Shown here piece by piece: positions 26,007 to 35,373 of a stretch of DNA of 64,000 nucleotides (positions are counted from its first letter, which is position 1; the number at the start of each line of letters is the position of its first letter). The notes under the pieces were generated by a model, which did not search any database, was not told the DNA's origin, and saw only the letters and a program-made list of their open reading frames with translations. A program made the position numbers and the translations under genes. This stretch comes from Erwinia sp. E602 (GTDB lineage: Bacteria > Pseudomonadota > Gammaproteobacteria > Enterobacterales > Enterobacteriaceae). The stretch lies in contig NZ_CP046582.1 in NCBI RefSeq assembly GCF_018141005.1, forward strand, positions 744,001 through 808,000, in the 5' to 3' direction.

Positions 26007-28160
26007 TTAGTGGCCGGAGACGGTTTTAATTCCCTCTTTCGGCACCTCGACGTAAGGCGTTTCACAGTCGGTTCGGGTATCCGCGCGGCGGGCTTTCTGC
26101 CAGGCGCGGAAGCCGTAGAACAGGATACTGTACACCACGATCAGGAACAGAATGCTCAGCCCGGCGTTGGTGTAGTTGTTAATGACAATATGCTGCATAT
26201 TGCTCAGCTGCTGCGGGGTCAGCGTGTCGCTGCCCGCCGCCATCTTCGCCTTATACTCGCCGGCCATAAAGAAGAAGCCTTCCAGCTGCGGGTTGTTGCT
26301 GAGCAGCTTGAGGCCCAGCGCCCAGGTGGTGCAGATCAGCAGCCAGATGGCGGGCAAAAGCGGCACCCAGACATAACGGGTGCGTTGCATCTTCACCAGC
26401 ACCACGGCCGCGAGGATCAGCGCCACGGCGGCCAGCATCTGGTTGGAGATGCCGAACAGCGGCCACAGGCTCTTCACGCCGCCCAGCGGATCCACCACGC
26501 CCTGATAGAGCAGATAGCCCCACAGGCCGACGCAGCCGGCGGTGCCGATAATCCCGGCCACCAGTGAGTCGGTTTTCTTCAGGAACGGCACGAAGTTACC
26601 CAGCAGATCCTGCAGCATAAAGCGGCCGGAGCGGGTACCGGCGTCCAGCGCGGTAAGGATAAACAGCGCCTCAAACAGGATGCCGAAGTGGTACCAGAAG
26701 CCCATATCGGCCACCGGCATGATTTTGTCGAACACGTGGGCGATGCCCACCGCCAGCGTTGGTGCGCCACCGGCACGATTCAGTACGGAAGGTTCGCCGA
26801 TATCTTTCGCGGTCTGCAGGATCTCTTCAGGTGAGATAACAAAGCCCCACGAGCTGACGGTGGCCGCCGCCTGGGCGGTAACGTCCTTCAGCTGCGCCAT
26901 AATCAGCGGCGCGTTCTCGCCGCCCAGCTCGTGCAGGTTCGGCATGGTGATGCCCAGCCCGGCCGGCGGGGTGTTCATGGCAAAGTAGAGGCCCGGTTCG
27001 ATAATCGAGGCGGCAACCAGCGCCATCACCGCTACGAAGGACTCCATCAGCATCGCACCGTAGCCGATAAAGCGCGCGTCGGTTTCACAGGCCAGCAGCT
27101 TCGGCGTGGTGCCGGAGGCGATCAGCGCGTGGAAGCCGGAGACCGCGCCGCAGGCGATGGTGATAAACAGGAACGGGAACAGCGCACCTTTCCACAGCGG
27201 GCCGCTGCCGTCGATATACGGGGTGATGGCCGGCATTTTCAGCTCGGGGTTAAGGATCACGATGCCGATCGCCAGCCCGACGATTACGCCGATTTTCAGG
27301 AAGGTGGCGAGGTAGTCGCGCGGGGCGAGGATCAGCCACACCGGCAGCAGCGCCGAGATAAAGGCGTAACCGATCAGCGTAAAGGTGATGGTGGTGTCCT
27401 TAAAGGTCAGCGCCGGGCCCCAGTACGGGTCGTGGGCGACGATGCCGCCAAACCAGATGCTGAGGATCAGCAGCAGCACGCCGATTACCGAGATTTCTCC
27501 GACGCGGCCCGGGCGGATGAAGCGCATATAGATGCCCATAAACAGCGCAATCGGCACCGTTGAGCAGACGGTAAACACGCCCCACGGGCTCTCCGCCAGC
27601 GCTTTCACCACGATCAGCGCCAGCACCGCGAGGATGATGATCATAATCAGGAAGCAGCCGAACAGCGCGATGGTGCCGGGCACCGGGCCCATCTCTTTCT
27701 TAATGATCTCTCCCAGCGAGGCGCCGTTGCGGCGCGAGGAGATAAACAGCACCATAAAGTCCTGCACCGCCCCGGCCAGCACCACGCCGCCCAGCAGCCA
27801 CAGCACGCCGGGCAGGTAGCCCATCTGCGCCGCCAGCACCGGGCCGACCAGCGGTCCGGCCCCGGCGATCGCCGCAAAGTGGTGACCAAACAGCACGTTG
27901 CGGTTGGTCGGTACGTAGTTCAGCCCGTCGTTGTTCAGCACCGCCGGGGTGGAACGGGTCGGGTCAAGCTTCATTACCTTCCGGGCGATATACAGGCTGT
28001 AGTAGCGGTAGGCGACCAGATAGACCGACACCGAGGCGACGACGATCCACAGCGCGCTGATATGTTCGCCGCGGCGCAGCGCCACCACGGCGAGGCAGCA
28101 GGCACCCAGTATGCCGAGTAACATCCACGGCAGGTGCCGGAGAGCGGTATTTTTATTCAT
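26007..28160 (-). CDS. btsT: pyruvate:H+ symporter BtsT (CstA family)
   Basis: The 717-residue, ~18-helix carrier begins MNKNTALRHLPWMLLGILGA. It shares the E. coli BtsT segments SALWIVVASVSVYLVAYRYY, LFGHHFAAIAGAGPLVGPVL and DFMVLFISSRRNGASLGEII; the length (716 in E. coli) favours BtsT over the shorter CstA. It takes up pyruvate. Three evenly spaced BtsR-like sites lie upstream (28284-28331), and a terminator follows the gene. Confidence 0.95.
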   Translation of the reverse strand: MNKNTALRHLPWMLLGILGACCLAVVALRRGEHISALWIVVASVSVYLVAYRYYSLYIARKVMKLDPTRSTPAVLNNDGLNYVPTNRNVLFGHHFAAIAGAGPLVGPVLAAQMGYLPGVLWLLGGVVLAGAVQDFMVLFISSRRNGASLGEIIKKEMGPVPGTIALFGCFLIMIIILAVLALIVVKALAESPWGVFTVCSTVPIALFMGIYMRFIRPGRVGEISVIGVLLLILSIWFGGIVAHDPYWGPALTFKDTTITFTLIGYAFISALLPVWLILAPRDYLATFLKIGVIVGLAIGIVILNPELKMPAITPYIDGSGPLWKGALFPFLFITIACGAVSGFHALIASGTTPKLLACETDARFIGYGAMLMESFVAVMALVAASIIEPGLYFAMNTPPAGLGITMPNLHELGGENAPLIMAQLKDVTAQAAATVSSWGFVISPEEILQTAKDIGEPSVLNRAGGAPTLAVGIAHVFDKIMPVADMGFWYHFGILFEALFILTALDAGTRSGRFMLQDLLGNFVPFLKKTDSLVAGIIGTAGCVGLWGYLLYQGVVDPLGGVKSLWPLFGISNQMLAAVALILAAVVLVKMQRTRYVWVPLLPAIWLLICTTWALGLKLLSNNPQLEGFFFMAGEYKAKMAAGSDTLTPQQLSNMQHIVINNYTNAGLSILFLIVVYSILFYGFRAWQKARRADTRTDCETPYVEVPKEGIKTVSGH

Positions 28161-28283
28161 AAGTAACCTGGTTATCAGCGCGTCCGACGCAGGCGGCCGG
28201 TGAGGCTGAGTAGGGTAAAGGGATTATTTTTTTATGCCCGTTCAGGGTGACGGAAATCCCAGTTGAAAGGCGGGAATTGTCGT

Positions 28284-28331
28284 TAAGCGGTGATATTGGC
28301 GGATGAGCGGTGGCAGGCGGCGGTAAGCGGT
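28284..28331 (-). promoter_or_regulatory. three BtsR-like binding sites with 20-bp period
   Basis: The minus strand carries ACCGCTTA (28324-28331), ACCGCTCA (28304-28311) and ACCGCTTA (28284-28291). Each fits the motif ACC(G/A)CT(C/T)A that I recall for BtsR (YehT) at the E. coli btsT promoter. The exact 20-bp period places all sites on one helix face. They lie 124-171 bases before the btsT start codon. Confidence 0.75.
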
Positions 28332-28530
28332 TTTACCGCACGGCTAAGTGGCTGAATTATGTGATTAAGATCTCATTAACGATCCGGGAAAATCCCTTGC
28401 TCCACACTGCAACGGCAGTCAGGTCAGCATCAGGGAGAGTGAGAGGGGCAGCTGGCAGGTAAAAAGCCGTCGTACAGCAGGCTACGCGCTCAGAACAGGG
28501 GCAGCAGGGCAGAGCAGCACCGGCTGTGGT

Positions 28531-28553
28531 AACGGCCAGACTGGCTGGCCGTT
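28531..28553. terminator. hairpin after fucosidase gene
   Basis: AACGGCCAG-ACTGG-CTGGCCGTT is a perfect 9-bp stem lying 8 bases past the fucosidase stop (minus strand). No T-run follows, so its role as a terminator is probable rather than sure. Confidence 0.5.
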
Positions 28554-28561
28554 ATGCCGGT

Positions 28562-29926
28562 TTACGCGGTAAATTTATAGGTAAAGGCGTACTCCAGCCC
28601 GCGGTCGAACTGATACGGCAGCGGTTGCAGCGTCAGGGTGTTGTCGCTGATGGAGAACGGCACTTCGAGCGCCTCACCCTTGCACAGCAGCTGACAGACA
28701 GCCGGCCGGTAGCCCGCCTGCAGGTTCAGCGTCAGCGGTTCGCTCAGCCACTTGTTAACGATCAGGTAGTCAGCCTCCGCCACGCGGGTGAAGGCGCAGC
28801 GTGCATCGTCGCTCTGCAGACGGCCGCCGATCTGGCTGTCATAGACAGCCTCGCCGTTAACGTCCATCCAGCGGCCGATATCGCGCAGGCGCTCCTGTTG
28901 CAGCGTCGGAATGCGGCCGTCGGCGGTCGGGCCCACGTTAAGCAGGAAGTTGCCGCCCTTCGAGACGATGCCGATCAGCTGCTCTACCAGCTGCTGCGAG
29001 GTGCAGTAATCTTCCAGCTGTTCGGCGCGGTTAAAGCCGTAGGATTTGCCAATGCCGCGGCTCTCTTCCCACGGATGGGTTTTGCCGAAGCCCTCTTTAT
29101 CGTTGTATTCGGTGCTGTAGTAGTCGCCGTGATTGCCCGGCATGCCGCTAAAGAAGCGGTCGTTCACCAGCACTTCATCCCTGTTCGGCGCGTCGTTATA
29201 CAGCCAGGCGAGAAACTCTTTGGTCTGGCTGAACTCCTCGCTGAGATCCCACTCGCCGCCGTCGGAGAAGATCAGGCAGGGCTGATAGGTGTTCACCAGC
29301 TCTTTCAGCTGCGGCAGCAGGATCTCCTGTGGATAACGCTGTTCATCGATACCGAACTTCAGGCGATCTTTTTCCGGCACAAAGTAACCACCCTCGGCGC
29401 GGTGGCTCCAGTTGGTCTCCCAGTCGATGATCGAGTAGTAGATCCCCATCTTCAGCCCGCTGTCGCGTACCGCCGTGGTGACGGCACCCAGCAGATCCTG
29501 TTGCGGCCCGACGTCAGCGCTGTTCCAGTTTTTCTTGTGGGCGTTGGTGGTCGGCCACATGCAGTAGCCGTCGTGGTGCTTGGTGGTCATCACCACATAT
29601 TTCGCGCCGGAGGCCTTAAACAGCGCCGCCCAGGCATCGGCATCAAACAGCTCTGCCTTAAACTGCGGCGCAAAGTCGCGGTACAGGAAATCACTGCCGT
29701 AATGCTTTGCATGGAAATCATCGTCGTTATTGCGATAGCTACCGTAAACGCTGGCGTAGTACCACTCGGCGTAAGAGCCAAACAGCGAGTTATCCACTTT
29801 GCGCCATGCGGGTACGGAGAACACCCCCCAGTGAATAAAGATGCCGAATTTTGCCTGGTTGAACCATGCCGGCGTCTGGCGCTGGTCAAGGCTGTCCCAG
29901 CTCGGGAGATAGGTTGTATTGCTCAC
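28562..29926 (-). CDS. GH29 alpha-L-fucosidase, cytoplasmic
   Basis: The 454-residue GH29-type enzyme has the N-terminal signature PAWFNQAKFGIFIHWGVFSV. KYVVMTTKHHDGYCMWPTTN is the conserved His-His substrate site, and the likely nucleophile Asp lies in CLIFSDGGEWDLSEEF. LIGIVSKGGNFLLNVGPTAD ends the catalytic barrel, and a beta-sandwich follows from about residue 370. There is no signal peptide, so the substrate must be imported first. It overlaps or abuts the NhaC-type transporter gene (2 bases apart), indicating cotranscription. That transporter might carry a fucoside or an anionic sugar derivative, which is inference. Confidence 0.9.
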   Translation of the reverse strand: MSNTTYLPSWDSLDQRQTPAWFNQAKFGIFIHWGVFSVPAWRKVDNSLFGSYAEWYYASVYGSYRNNDDDFHAKHYGSDFLYRDFAPQFKAELFDADAWAALFKASGAKYVVMTTKHHDGYCMWPTTNAHKKNWNSADVGPQQDLLGAVTTAVRDSGLKMGIYYSIIDWETNWSHRAEGGYFVPEKDRLKFGIDEQRYPQEILLPQLKELVNTYQPCLIFSDGGEWDLSEEFSQTKEFLAWLYNDAPNRDEVLVNDRFFSGMPGNHGDYYSTEYNDKEGFGKTHPWEESRGIGKSYGFNRAEQLEDYCTSQQLVEQLIGIVSKGGNFLLNVGPTADGRIPTLQQERLRDIGRWMDVNGEAVYDSQIGGRLQSDDARCAFTRVAEADYLIVNKWLSEPLTLNLQAGYRPAVCQLLCKGEALEVPFSISDNTLTLQPLPYQFDRGLEYAFTYKFTA

Positions 29927-29928
29927 GT

Positions 29929-31374
29929 TTAGTCCTTAATTTCTTCGGTTGGGTCGATTTTCGCAATGCACAGCCCGGTGACGGCGTAGAAAGCGGCAAT
30001 GATTAAGCCGGCGTAACACTGCACGGCCCACAGGGCATAATCCAGCGTCGCCACGTTCAGCGTCGCGGCCATAAACACCCCGGCCGCGGTCCACGGGATC
30101 AGTGGTTCAATCACCGTGGCGGCGTCTTCCACGGTACGGGAGATATTTTTACGGTGCAGCCCGTTCTGTTCATAGGCTTTTCTGAACAGTTCTGAGGGCA
30201 GCAGGCAGGCGATATTGTTGTTACCGGTGGCGGCTATCAGCGCCACGCAGGCGGCGATAGTCGAGAAGATCAGACCTGCGGCGCTGGTGACGATGCGGGT
30301 GAAGTAGCCGATGATAATATCCAGCGCGCGGGTCAGCGTGAGCGGTCCGGCGAACGAGAAGGCGCAGAGGATCACCAGAATCAGCGACATCATCGAGGCC
30401 ACGCCACCGCGCTCCAGCAGCAGACGAATGCTGGCCGGTACCGCCTCCGGGTTATCGGTCAGGGTGCTGACGCTGAAACCGGAAACCCAGATATTCAGGT
30501 TTTCAATCAGGCCGATGCCCTGAGTAAACCAGGCGATCAGCATTGAGATGGCGGTGGTAAACAGCAGAACCGGGATCACCGGTTTTTTCAACAGCGCACC
30601 GGCCAGCACGATAAAGATCGGCAGCGCGAGGATCCAGCTGGTGTGATAAAGCTGGTGGATCTGATCGACGGTTTGCTGTGCGGAAGCGAGGCTGCCGCTG
30701 CCCGGTTGGCTCCAGAAACCGATAAAGAAGTAGATCACCGCAGAGATCAGGTAAGCCGGGATCGTGGTCTTGCACAGGTGGCGGATGTGATCGTAGAGGT
30801 CGAGGTTGTTAACGATCGCCGCAAAGTTGGAGGAGCCGCTGAGCGGGGAAATTTTGTCGCCGAAGTAAGCACCGCCGACCACGGCACCCGCCACCGCCGC
30901 CAGGTTGGCATCCAGCCCGTGCGCCACGCCCATCAGCGCCACGCCGATGGTGCCCGCCGAGCCCCACGAGGTGCCGGTACAGGTGGCGACGATGCTGGTG
31001 ACCAGGAAGGTAATCAGCACCAGATACTGCGGGTTAATAATCTTCAGGCCGATGGTGATCAGGTACGGGATGGTGCCGGAGCTCATCCACACGCCAATCA
31101 CCCCACCCACGCACATCACGATCATCAGTGACGGCAGCGCCTGAGAGAATTTCTTCACGATTTCATCAATGATGTCCTGGAAGCTGTAGCCCAGCCACAT
31201 GGCGACAAAGGCGTTCAGCACCGCAGTGATGCACAGCAGCGCCTCCAGCTTAATGCCGAGAATGGTGTAACCGAGAATAATCGAAATTAATGAAATGCCG
31301 AGCAGGAAGAATGATGCAGGCAGCCCCAGCACTCTGCGGGTGGTTTCAGGCAAAACCTCTGATGTTGAAGACAT
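29929..31374 (-). CDS. NhaC-family Na+/H+ antiporter-type transporter
   Basis: The 481-residue protein has about 11-12 membrane helices. Landmarks are CTGTSWGSAGTIGVALMGVA (the conserved GTSWGT-like element) and GGAYFGDKISPLSGSSNFAA (Asp-containing ion site), then ATGNNNIACLLPSELFRKAY and DAATVIEPLIPWTAAGVFMA. These are typical of NhaC. NhaC members exchange Na+ for H+ or couple Na+ to organic anions such as malate. It is the promoter-proximal partner of the fucosidase gene. Confidence 0.88.
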   Translation of the reverse strand: MSSTSEVLPETTRRVLGLPASFFLLGISLISIILGYTILGIKLEALLCITAVLNAFVAMWLGYSFQDIIDEIVKKFSQALPSLMIVMCVGGVIGVWMSSGTIPYLITIGLKIINPQYLVLITFLVTSIVATCTGTSWGSAGTIGVALMGVAHGLDANLAAVAGAVVGGAYFGDKISPLSGSSNFAAIVNNLDLYDHIRHLCKTTIPAYLISAVIYFFIGFWSQPGSGSLASAQQTVDQIHQLYHTSWILALPIFIVLAGALLKKPVIPVLLFTTAISMLIAWFTQGIGLIENLNIWVSGFSVSTLTDNPEAVPASIRLLLERGGVASMMSLILVILCAFSFAGPLTLTRALDIIIGYFTRIVTSAAGLIFSTIAACVALIAATGNNNIACLLPSELFRKAYEQNGLHRKNISRTVEDAATVIEPLIPWTAAGVFMAATLNVATLDYALWAVQCYAGLIIAAFYAVTGLCIAKIDPTEEIKD

Positions 31375-31468
31375 ACGTACCCTCTGTTTCTCGTTATTGT
31401 CATGTTGTGTTCAGGCAGATGACGGAAGATTGCACTTTTTACAGGTCTAATGGTCAGGCCATTTGGCG

Positions 31469-31497
31469 CAAAAAAAAGTGATGTTTACACATCACTT
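31469..31497 (-). terminator. intrinsic terminator of GH3-transporter operon
   Basis: On the minus strand AAGTGATG-TGTAAA-CATCACTT is followed by TTTTTTTT. It separates the GH3/GPH operon from the NhaC/fucosidase operon, which must have its own promoter in 31375-31468. Confidence 0.9.
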
Positions 31498-31622
31498 CCT
31501 GACTTTGTCCATATTGCAGACCGGATGCCCATGCGGAACGGGCAGGAGCATCAGACCGTTAACCAATTTGTTACATTAGTAGCGTTCAGCTCAAGCCTCA
31601 GTACGCAAAACTGTGCACAAAA

Positions 31623-33014
31623 TCACTTATTGCTGGCAGTTTGCCGATCGCGAGGCAACCGCCAGATCACCGGCAACGAGATCAGGTAGACCATCAGCGG
31701 CATCCAGATAAAGCCTATTTTTACATAACGGGCGGTCAGTTCGCTCTGGATCAGCGCCTGGGGATCGTAATGGCCGAGAGAGAGCATCATGGCCAGAAGA
31801 GAGCCGCCTACGGCATAAGCGACTTTGGTCATCAGGGTATTCAGCGACCAGGCCAGACCTGCCGTACGTACGCCAGTTTTCGCCATCCCTGCGTCAATGC
31901 TGTCGGCGATGATGGAGTAGTAGATCGGCGAGTTAACTCCCAGCTGCAGCGCCACCAGTGGAAACAGCAGCATAAAAAGCAGGGGGGTGAGCGGAATCAG
32001 GCCGATAAGTATCAGCAGCGCGGCCTGACAAACATAGCCCGCCAGCAACAGCGTTCTGCGGCTGACGTAGCGGATCAGCAGGGGAACACAGGCGCTGCCC
32101 GTTACCGAACAGAAGGTGATCAGCGTCAGGATATACCCCCCAAACGCCGTGCTCTGCATCAGTACGCCACGGGCAAAGTAGAGGGCGAAGGAGTAAAATG
32201 CGCTGAGAATAATGTAGTAAAGCCCGAAGGCCAGGGTACACAGCAGCCAGTCCCGGTTTTTCAGCAGCGCCCCGAGCAGGATTTTCAGCGGAAAGCGGTG
32301 TGGTTCCGGCCGATAGCGGATAACACAGCCCTTCAGGGTGACAAACCACAGCCCGCAGCCCAACGCGCCAACGCCGGCCATATACAGCGGAAATCCTTTC
32401 AGCTCATTTTGCTGGCTGCTACCGCCGCCCAGCCAGTGAACGGCGGGCAGGGTCAGCAATGCGATCAGCAGCATGCCGCTCTGCGATCCCATCGCGCGGA
32501 AGGCATTCAGCACCACCCGCTGCTGCGGATGGGGCGTCATCAGGCTGCTGAGGATGCCGTAGGGGGTATTGATGCCCGCGTAAATGGCACCCAGTAAGGT
32601 GTACGTCAGCGTGGCCCAGGCCAGCTTGCCGTTGTCGGACAGCGGGAGTGGCAGAAAAGCCAGTAAGGCAATCAGCCCGAACGGCACCGCCAGCCAGGCG
32701 ATCAGCCGCCTGACCATATCCGCATCACGGCTGCAGTCAATCAGCCAGCCTACCAGCGGATCAAAACAGGCATCGATCACCCTGACCACCAGCAGCATCA
32801 GGGCAACCCGCTCCACGGCAATCTGATAGACGTCGGTGTAGTAGTAAAGGATAAATGAAGCGGTTACCCCCCACATCAGGTTGGATGACAGATCGCCGCA
32901 GCCATAGCTGAGCTTTTCCCTGAGCGCGATCGTCGGGAGGTTTTGCGACAGAGGGTCGGCTGTCCGCTGGCTGCCCCCTTCGGGGGCAGCACTGACCGGA
33001 TGATGCTCAGCCAT
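31623..33014 (-). CDS. GPH-family glycoside:cation symporter (MFS)
   Basis: The 463-residue, 12-helix transporter has the GPH landmarks LREKLSYGCGDLSSNLMWGV, VRVIDACFDPLVGWLIDCSR and GAIYAGINTPYGILSSLMTP (MelB/XynP-like). SIIADSIDAGMAKTGVRTAG is the family's conserved 'YG.RT'-type element. It probably imports a glycoside, xyloside or glucuronide with H+ or Na+. Its start overlaps the end of the GH3 gene by eight bases, so the two products act together: uptake here, hydrolysis by the GH3 enzyme. Confidence 0.9.
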   Translation of the reverse strand: MAEHHPVSAAPEGGSQRTADPLSQNLPTIALREKLSYGCGDLSSNLMWGVTASFILYYYTDVYQIAVERVALMLLVVRVIDACFDPLVGWLIDCSRDADMVRRLIAWLAVPFGLIALLAFLPLPLSDNGKLAWATLTYTLLGAIYAGINTPYGILSSLMTPHPQQRVVLNAFRAMGSQSGMLLIALLTLPAVHWLGGGSSQQNELKGFPLYMAGVGALGCGLWFVTLKGCVIRYRPEPHRFPLKILLGALLKNRDWLLCTLAFGLYYIILSAFYSFALYFARGVLMQSTAFGGYILTLITFCSVTGSACVPLLIRYVSRRTLLLAGYVCQAALLILIGLIPLTPLLFMLLFPLVALQLGVNSPIYYSIIADSIDAGMAKTGVRTAGLAWSLNTLMTKVAYAVGGSLLAMMLSLGHYDPQALIQSELTARYVKIGFIWMPLMVYLISLPVIWRLPRDRQTASNK

Positions 33015-35373
33015 TAATCACCTCGTTGAGCTCATCGCGTGAGATATCGAGTTCAAAAATGGTCGCCATGCTGATAAATACGCTGGTAAACAGGTCCGGT
33101 GCGTTCAGCTCCAGCGTTTTCCTCGCTTCATGCAGCGATCGGCCGCTTTTTCGGCTGAACAGCTGGCAAACCCGTTCAAAAGCGGCAGGGTGTTCAAGCA
33201 AATCAGTCAGTGAAGAGTCTTCTCTGAGCGGCGCGGGCAGGCGGTCAGCCATCACGGTGAGGGTGGCGACCAGGGCGATATCTCGTGATGATTTCCCGGC
33301 CAGCAGGCGGTAGACACCTGGCTCAATTCGCCACTGCTCTGAAGCCGGATCCCAGATTTCCAGGTCGCGCGCGGCCAGTTCAATCGAGGCGGTCCGGCGC
33401 TCACCGGCAGCGATCTCCAGTTTGGCAAAGCCTTTCAGCTCCTGCTCCGGCCGTGCCAGCCTGCCGTGCGGCGGGGCGACATACAGTTGTACAATCTCTT
33501 TCCCGTCCCGGTCTCCGCTGTTTTTCAGCGTGACGCTTACCGTCAGCGTCTCATCCGGCCGCAGCCGGGTCGTGGAAAGGGCGATCTCTTCATAGCTGAA
33601 GGTGGTGTAACTCAGGCCAAAACCAAACGGAAAGAGCGGCTCTATTTTACGCCTGTCGTAATAGCGATAGCCGACGTAAAGCCCCTCTGAGTAGTACTGG
33701 CGGTTATTATCACCGGGATAGGTCAGAAAAGCGGGGGTCTCTTCCAGCGTATTCGGCACGGTGACCGTCAGCTTGCCGCAGGGATTCGCCTCACCCAGCA
33801 GCACCTGAGCAACCGCTTTACCCATCCCCTGGCCGGCAAAAAACAGTTCAATAACGGCACGGGCCTTCGCCAGCCACGGCATGACCACCGACTCGCTGTT
33901 AGCGATCACCACCACCAGTTCCGGCTGCACGCGGGCGATGGCATTCAACAGCTCTTCATGCTGTGGCTGGATGGACAGATGTTCGCGGTCACTGTTCTCG
34001 CCATCTTCACCAATCGGGGTACTGACAAACAGAATGGCCAGATCGGCACTGGCCGCTGCCTCGGTGGCGGTACGCAGGGCGCTGGCATCGCTGCTGTCAT
34101 TGCTGGCGGTACCGGGTGCCCAGCTGACATCAAAATCTCCCGCCAGCTGCATGATTTCATCCAGCGGGGTATTGAGCTTCCAGGGATGGGTGGTGGCACA
34201 ACCGTTGCCCTGAATCACCGGCCGGGTAGCCGGGTGGCCGATTACGGCGATTTTTTTATGCCGGGCAGCGTTAAGCGGCAGGATCTGCCCCTCATTTTTC
34301 AGCAACACCAGGCTCTCAGCGGCAATTTGCTGCGCCAGTTTATGATGCTGCTCAAAATCGGCCTTAAAACCGGGGCGTTTATTTTGTTCTGCTTTTTCCA
34401 GCAGATCGAGCGCCCGGTTTACGGATAAATCGAGCTGGCTGAGGGGGACCTGCCCGCTGGCCACGGCTGCCGCCAGCTCGGTTTTGTCAGTCTGGGTTTC
34501 CGGCATGGAGAGATCGTTACCGGCCTGCAGTGACGCCGGACGGTGTTTCACCGCATACCAGTCAGATACCACAATACCCTGATACTGCCACTCGTCACGC
34601 AGCACCTGGTGGGTGAGCCAGGGATTCGCGGAGGTCTGCACGCCGTTGAGCAGATTGTAGGAGGTCATCACCATCCACGGATCGGATTTTTCAATCGCCC
34701 GGCGAAAACCTGCCAGGTAAATCTCCCGCAACGCCCGCTCGTCGACGACCGAATCCATCTGGGTGCGACGAATTTCTGAGTTATTGCAGGCGAAGTGTTT
34801 CAGGCAGGCCCCCACCCCCTGGCTCTGCAGGCCGTCGATCAGTGCCGCCGCCAGCTCTCCGCTCAGTAAGGGATCTTCTGAGTAGTACTCATACGCACGC
34901 CCGGCCAGCGGCGTGCGGCGGATATTGATCCCGGGGCCGAGCAAAATGCTGACGCCCATCTCCAGGCACTCTTCGGCCAGCGCCACGCCCATTTTTCTCA
35001 TCAGTTCAGTATCCCAGCTGCAGGCCACGCTGGCCCCGTTAGGAAAACAGGTAGCCGGTTTACTGGTGCCGAACAGCTGCAGGCCGGGATCGTTGCCCTG
35101 TTGTGCCGACGCTTCCGCGCCACGCTGTGGCTCACTGCCGACCGGCCGTTGCGCGACCACTTCGAAGAATTCGCGACAGGAGAGCCCCTCTCCCTGGTCT
35201 ATCTGCGACTCGCTGTAGCGCACGCCGTAGGTGCCGTCCGTCATCACCACGTCGGGTGTCGCGAAGCGGGGGATCTGCCCCATACGCCATAAGCCTTTGC
35301 CACAGAGCAGGCTGACTTTTTCTTCGATGCTGGCGTCATTAATTACTCTCTTTTTATCGATATTTTTGGCCAT
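33007..35373 (-). CDS. GH3 beta-glucosidase, cytoplasmic
   Basis: The 788-residue enzyme has GH3 domain order. The (beta/alpha)8 domain, about 30-330, includes GPGINIRRTPLAGRAYEYYS and the Lys-His element GACLKHFACNNSEIRRTQMD; the nucleophile Asp is in GIVVSDWYAVKHR. The alpha/beta sandwich, about 350-560, holds GEDGENSDREHLSI with the likely acid/base Glu. A fibronectin-III-like domain, about 600-680, follows LFPFGFGLSYTTF. There is no signal peptide. About 100 extra C-terminal residues after the FnIII domain have an unclear role. It is first in an operon with the GPH symporter. Substrate could be a beta-glucoside or beta-xyloside. Confidence 0.92.
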   Translation of the reverse strand: MAKNIDKKRVINDASIEEKVSLLCGKGLWRMGQIPRFATPDVVMTDGTYGVRYSESQIDQGEGLSCREFFEVVAQRPVGSEPQRGAEASAQQGNDPGLQLFGTSKPATCFPNGASVACSWDTELMRKMGVALAEECLEMGVSILLGPGINIRRTPLAGRAYEYYSEDPLLSGELAAALIDGLQSQGVGACLKHFACNNSEIRRTQMDSVVDERALREIYLAGFRRAIEKSDPWMVMTSYNLLNGVQTSANPWLTHQVLRDEWQYQGIVVSDWYAVKHRPASLQAGNDLSMPETQTDKTELAAAVASGQVPLSQLDLSVNRALDLLEKAEQNKRPGFKADFEQHHKLAQQIAAESLVLLKNEGQILPLNAARHKKIAVIGHPATRPVIQGNGCATTHPWKLNTPLDEIMQLAGDFDVSWAPGTASNDSSDASALRTATEAAASADLAILFVSTPIGEDGENSDREHLSIQPQHEELLNAIARVQPELVVVIANSESVVMPWLAKARAVIELFFAGQGMGKAVAQVLLGEANPCGKLTVTVPNTLEETPAFLTYPGDNNRQYYSEGLYVGYRYYDRRKIEPLFPFGFGLSYTTFSYEEIALSTTRLRPDETLTVSVTLKNSGDRDGKEIVQLYVAPPHGRLARPEQELKGFAKLEIAAGERRTASIELAARDLEIWDPASEQWRIEPGVYRLLAGKSSRDIALVATLTVMADRLPAPLREDSSLTDLLEHPAAFERVCQLFSRKSGRSLHEARKTLELNAPDLFTSVFISMATIFELDISRDELNEVING

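Noticed and set aside
28526..29932. 468-codon plus-strand frame opposite the GH29 gene
   Set aside because: The protein is of low-complexity antisense type and fully covered by the fucosidase frame, which carries all GH29 motifs.
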